6,897 nucleotides of DNA. Source: Desulfobulbaceae bacterium (lineage in GTDB: Bacteria; Desulfobacterota; Desulfobulbia; Desulfobulbales; Desulfocapsaceae). The translations under genes and the position numbers were made by a program. How positions within the stretch are numbered: position 1 is the stretch's first letter; each line of letters begins with the position of its first letter. The stretch is from NCBI GenBank assembly GCA_024643445.1, contig JAHEMX010000200.1, positions 1 to 6,897 of the forward strand, given 5' to 3'. Below the pieces are notes generated by a model. That model saw only the letters and a list, made by a program, of their open reading frames with translations, ran no database searches and was not told the origin of the DNA. Shown here in pieces: positions 6,109-6,897 of this stretch.

Positions 6109-6833
6109 TGGCGCAGAGAGCAGCAGGATATGAAATTCATGAACTCTCTTTCTCCTATGGTTCAGAGAGCTGTCTGAAACATATATCGCTTCAGCTTGAG
6201 AGCGGATTTTTTTACGGATTGATCGGTCCTAACGGTAGCGGGAAATCGACCCTGCTTGATATGCTTGCCGGCTTTACTGAACCCTCAAGCGGATCGATTC
6301 TTTTTAACGGTACCCCGATCAACTCCTATTCCCGCGGGGAGTTGTCCCTGATGCTGTCAACCGTCCCGCAATCTTTTTCACTCAATTTTGATTACACTGT
6401 TAACGATGTGGTACTGATGGGCCGGCACCCTCATATCAAAAGATTTGCCCTGCCTACCCGACAGGATTTTGTTGCTGTCGAGAATGCTCTTAAAAATATG
6501 GCTATCTACGATCTTCGACACCGCTCGGTCAAACAATTGTCAGGGGGTGAAAAACAGCGGGTAATGATTGCCCGCTCACTCGCCCAGGACACTTCATTCA
6601 TTCTGCTTGATGAGGTTACCGCCAACCTCGATATCAATCATGGTATTTCAATAATGAAAACCATGTCGAGACTGGTCAAAGAAAAGCAGTGCACCGTTAT
6701 CGCCGCCTTGCATGATTTGAATATGGCCATGGCATTCTGTGATCGTGTAATCGTCCTAAACGATGGCTGCCTTCAGCGATACGGCACGGTCGATGAGGTC
6801 ATTTCCGAGAATATGATAAAAGAGTTATATTAG
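6099..6833 (+). CDS. btuD: ABC transporter ATP-binding protein, BtuD/FecE-type, predicted cobalamin importer
   Basis: This 244-residue cytoplasmic ATPase should pair with the permease just upstream, which it overlaps. All nucleotide-binding motifs are present: Walker A GPNGSGKST (43-51), Q-loop Q91, signature LSGGE (147-151), Walker B FILLDE (167-172) with catalytic E172, D-loop ANLD (175-178) and switch histidine H205 in ALHDLNMA. After Walker B the usual DEPT/DEPS reads DEVT, a conservative oddity unlikely to inactivate it. The chain ends at IKELY, about 10-20 residues shorter than many FecE-type proteins, which carry a further strand; the gene otherwise looks intact. Two starts compete: ATG 6099, and ATG 6108, whose first base is the last base of the permease TAA stop. 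The second would give 241 residues and a classic TAATG coupling. It lies in the riboswitch-controlled operon. Confidence 0.92.
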   Translation: MEIMAQRAAGYEIHELSFSYGSESCLKHISLQLESGFFYGLIGPNGSGKSTLLDMLAGFTEPSSGSILFNGTPINSYSRGELSLMLSTVPQSFSLNFDYTVNDVVLMGRHPHIKRFALPTRQDFVAVENALKNMAIYDLRHRSVKQLSGGEKQRVMIARSLAQDTSFILLDEVTANLDINHGISIMKTMSRLVKEKQCTVIAALHDLNMAMAFCDRVIVLNDGCLQRYGTVDEVISENMIKELY

Positions 6834-6859
6834 GTACAGTCACACATTTTTCGCACACC

Positions 6860-6866
6860 AGGCGGA
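6860..6866 (+). promoter_or_regulatory. Ribosome binding site for the gene starting at 6874
   Basis: AGGCGGA lies seven bases before the ATG at 6874. It is the clearest ribosome binding site in the B12 operon region and supports a real gene start at the right edge. Confidence 0.6.
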
Positions 6867-6873
6867 AACAAAC

Positions 6874-6897
6874 ATGTCCAGTTGGAGTACCGGTGAT
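6874..6897 (+). CDS. Start of a further gene, 3' truncated by window edge
   Basis: Only eight codons (MSSWSTGD) are visible, open to the window end. Support comes from the ribosome binding site AGGCGGA at 6860-6866 and the short gap (40 bases) after the ATPase stop. No terminator is seen in between, so it is probably part of the same riboswitch-controlled transcript. The product cannot be named from eight residues. The N-terminus is not hydrophobic so far, so it does not begin like a signal peptide. Confidence 0.5.

Noticed and set aside
2517..6833. The solute-binding protein as the missing binding partner of the BtuCD-like importer
   Set aside because: It is a family-3 amino-acid type protein, not the BtuF/FecB type used by FecCD permeases. 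It also lies upstream of and outside the riboswitch-controlled transcript.

Overview
The window appears to come from a Gram-negative chromosome of moderate GC content. An E. coli-length (67K type) SppA, a periplasmic solute-binding protein and a BtuCD-type importer under a cobalamin riboswitch all point to a diderm. The general flavour of the proteins suggests Desulfobacterota, possibly a Desulfobulbales-like sulfate reducer, but no marker gene is present and this assignment is an inference. All supported genes are on the + strand. I saw no mobile element, CRISPR array, tRNA or rRNA.

Layout. Bases 2-532 are the C-terminal part of a Y-family DNA polymerase (DinB/Pol IV), ending in a likely sliding-clamp-binding motif. 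A 101-base gap holds a well-spaced candidate promoter whose -35 overlaps a small inverted repeat. It is followed by sppA (634-2481), an inner-membrane Ser/Lys signal peptide peptidase. After 35 bases comes a secreted family-3 solute-binding protein (2517-3428) with no permease or ATPase partner beside it. Two consecutive hairpins (3452-3526) separate it from a polytopic membrane protein of the Gate/'nucleoside recognition' superfamily (3536-4504).

The 572 bases from 4505 to 5076 contain no gene but are the most informative part of the window. They hold a sigma70-type promoter (TTGACA, 17 bp, TAGAAA), then a complete cobalamin riboswitch aptamer (4677-4847), then a strong intrinsic terminator with nine T residues (4905-4943). 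The 5' strand of aptamer helix P1 (GGATCAGG, 4676-4683) recurs exactly in the 5' arm of the terminator (4910-4917). The 3' strand of P1 can therefore pair either with its aptamer partner or with the terminator arm, and the pairing alternatives predict a switch that is off when B12 is bound.

Downstream, and controlled by this switch, are a FecCD/BtuC-type permease (5077-6108) and an overlapping ABC ATPase (6099 or 6108 to 6833). Together they should form the inner-membrane B12 or corrinoid importer core. No BtuF-type binding protein for it is seen. A further gene begins at 6874 with a good ribosome binding site and runs off the end after eight codons.

Most of the window is ordinary housekeeping and transport. 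The parts worth a second look are the readable riboswitch switching mechanism, the Gate-family membrane protein next to the B12 locus, the orphan binding protein with a charged C-terminal tail, and the hairpins just before the Gate gene.
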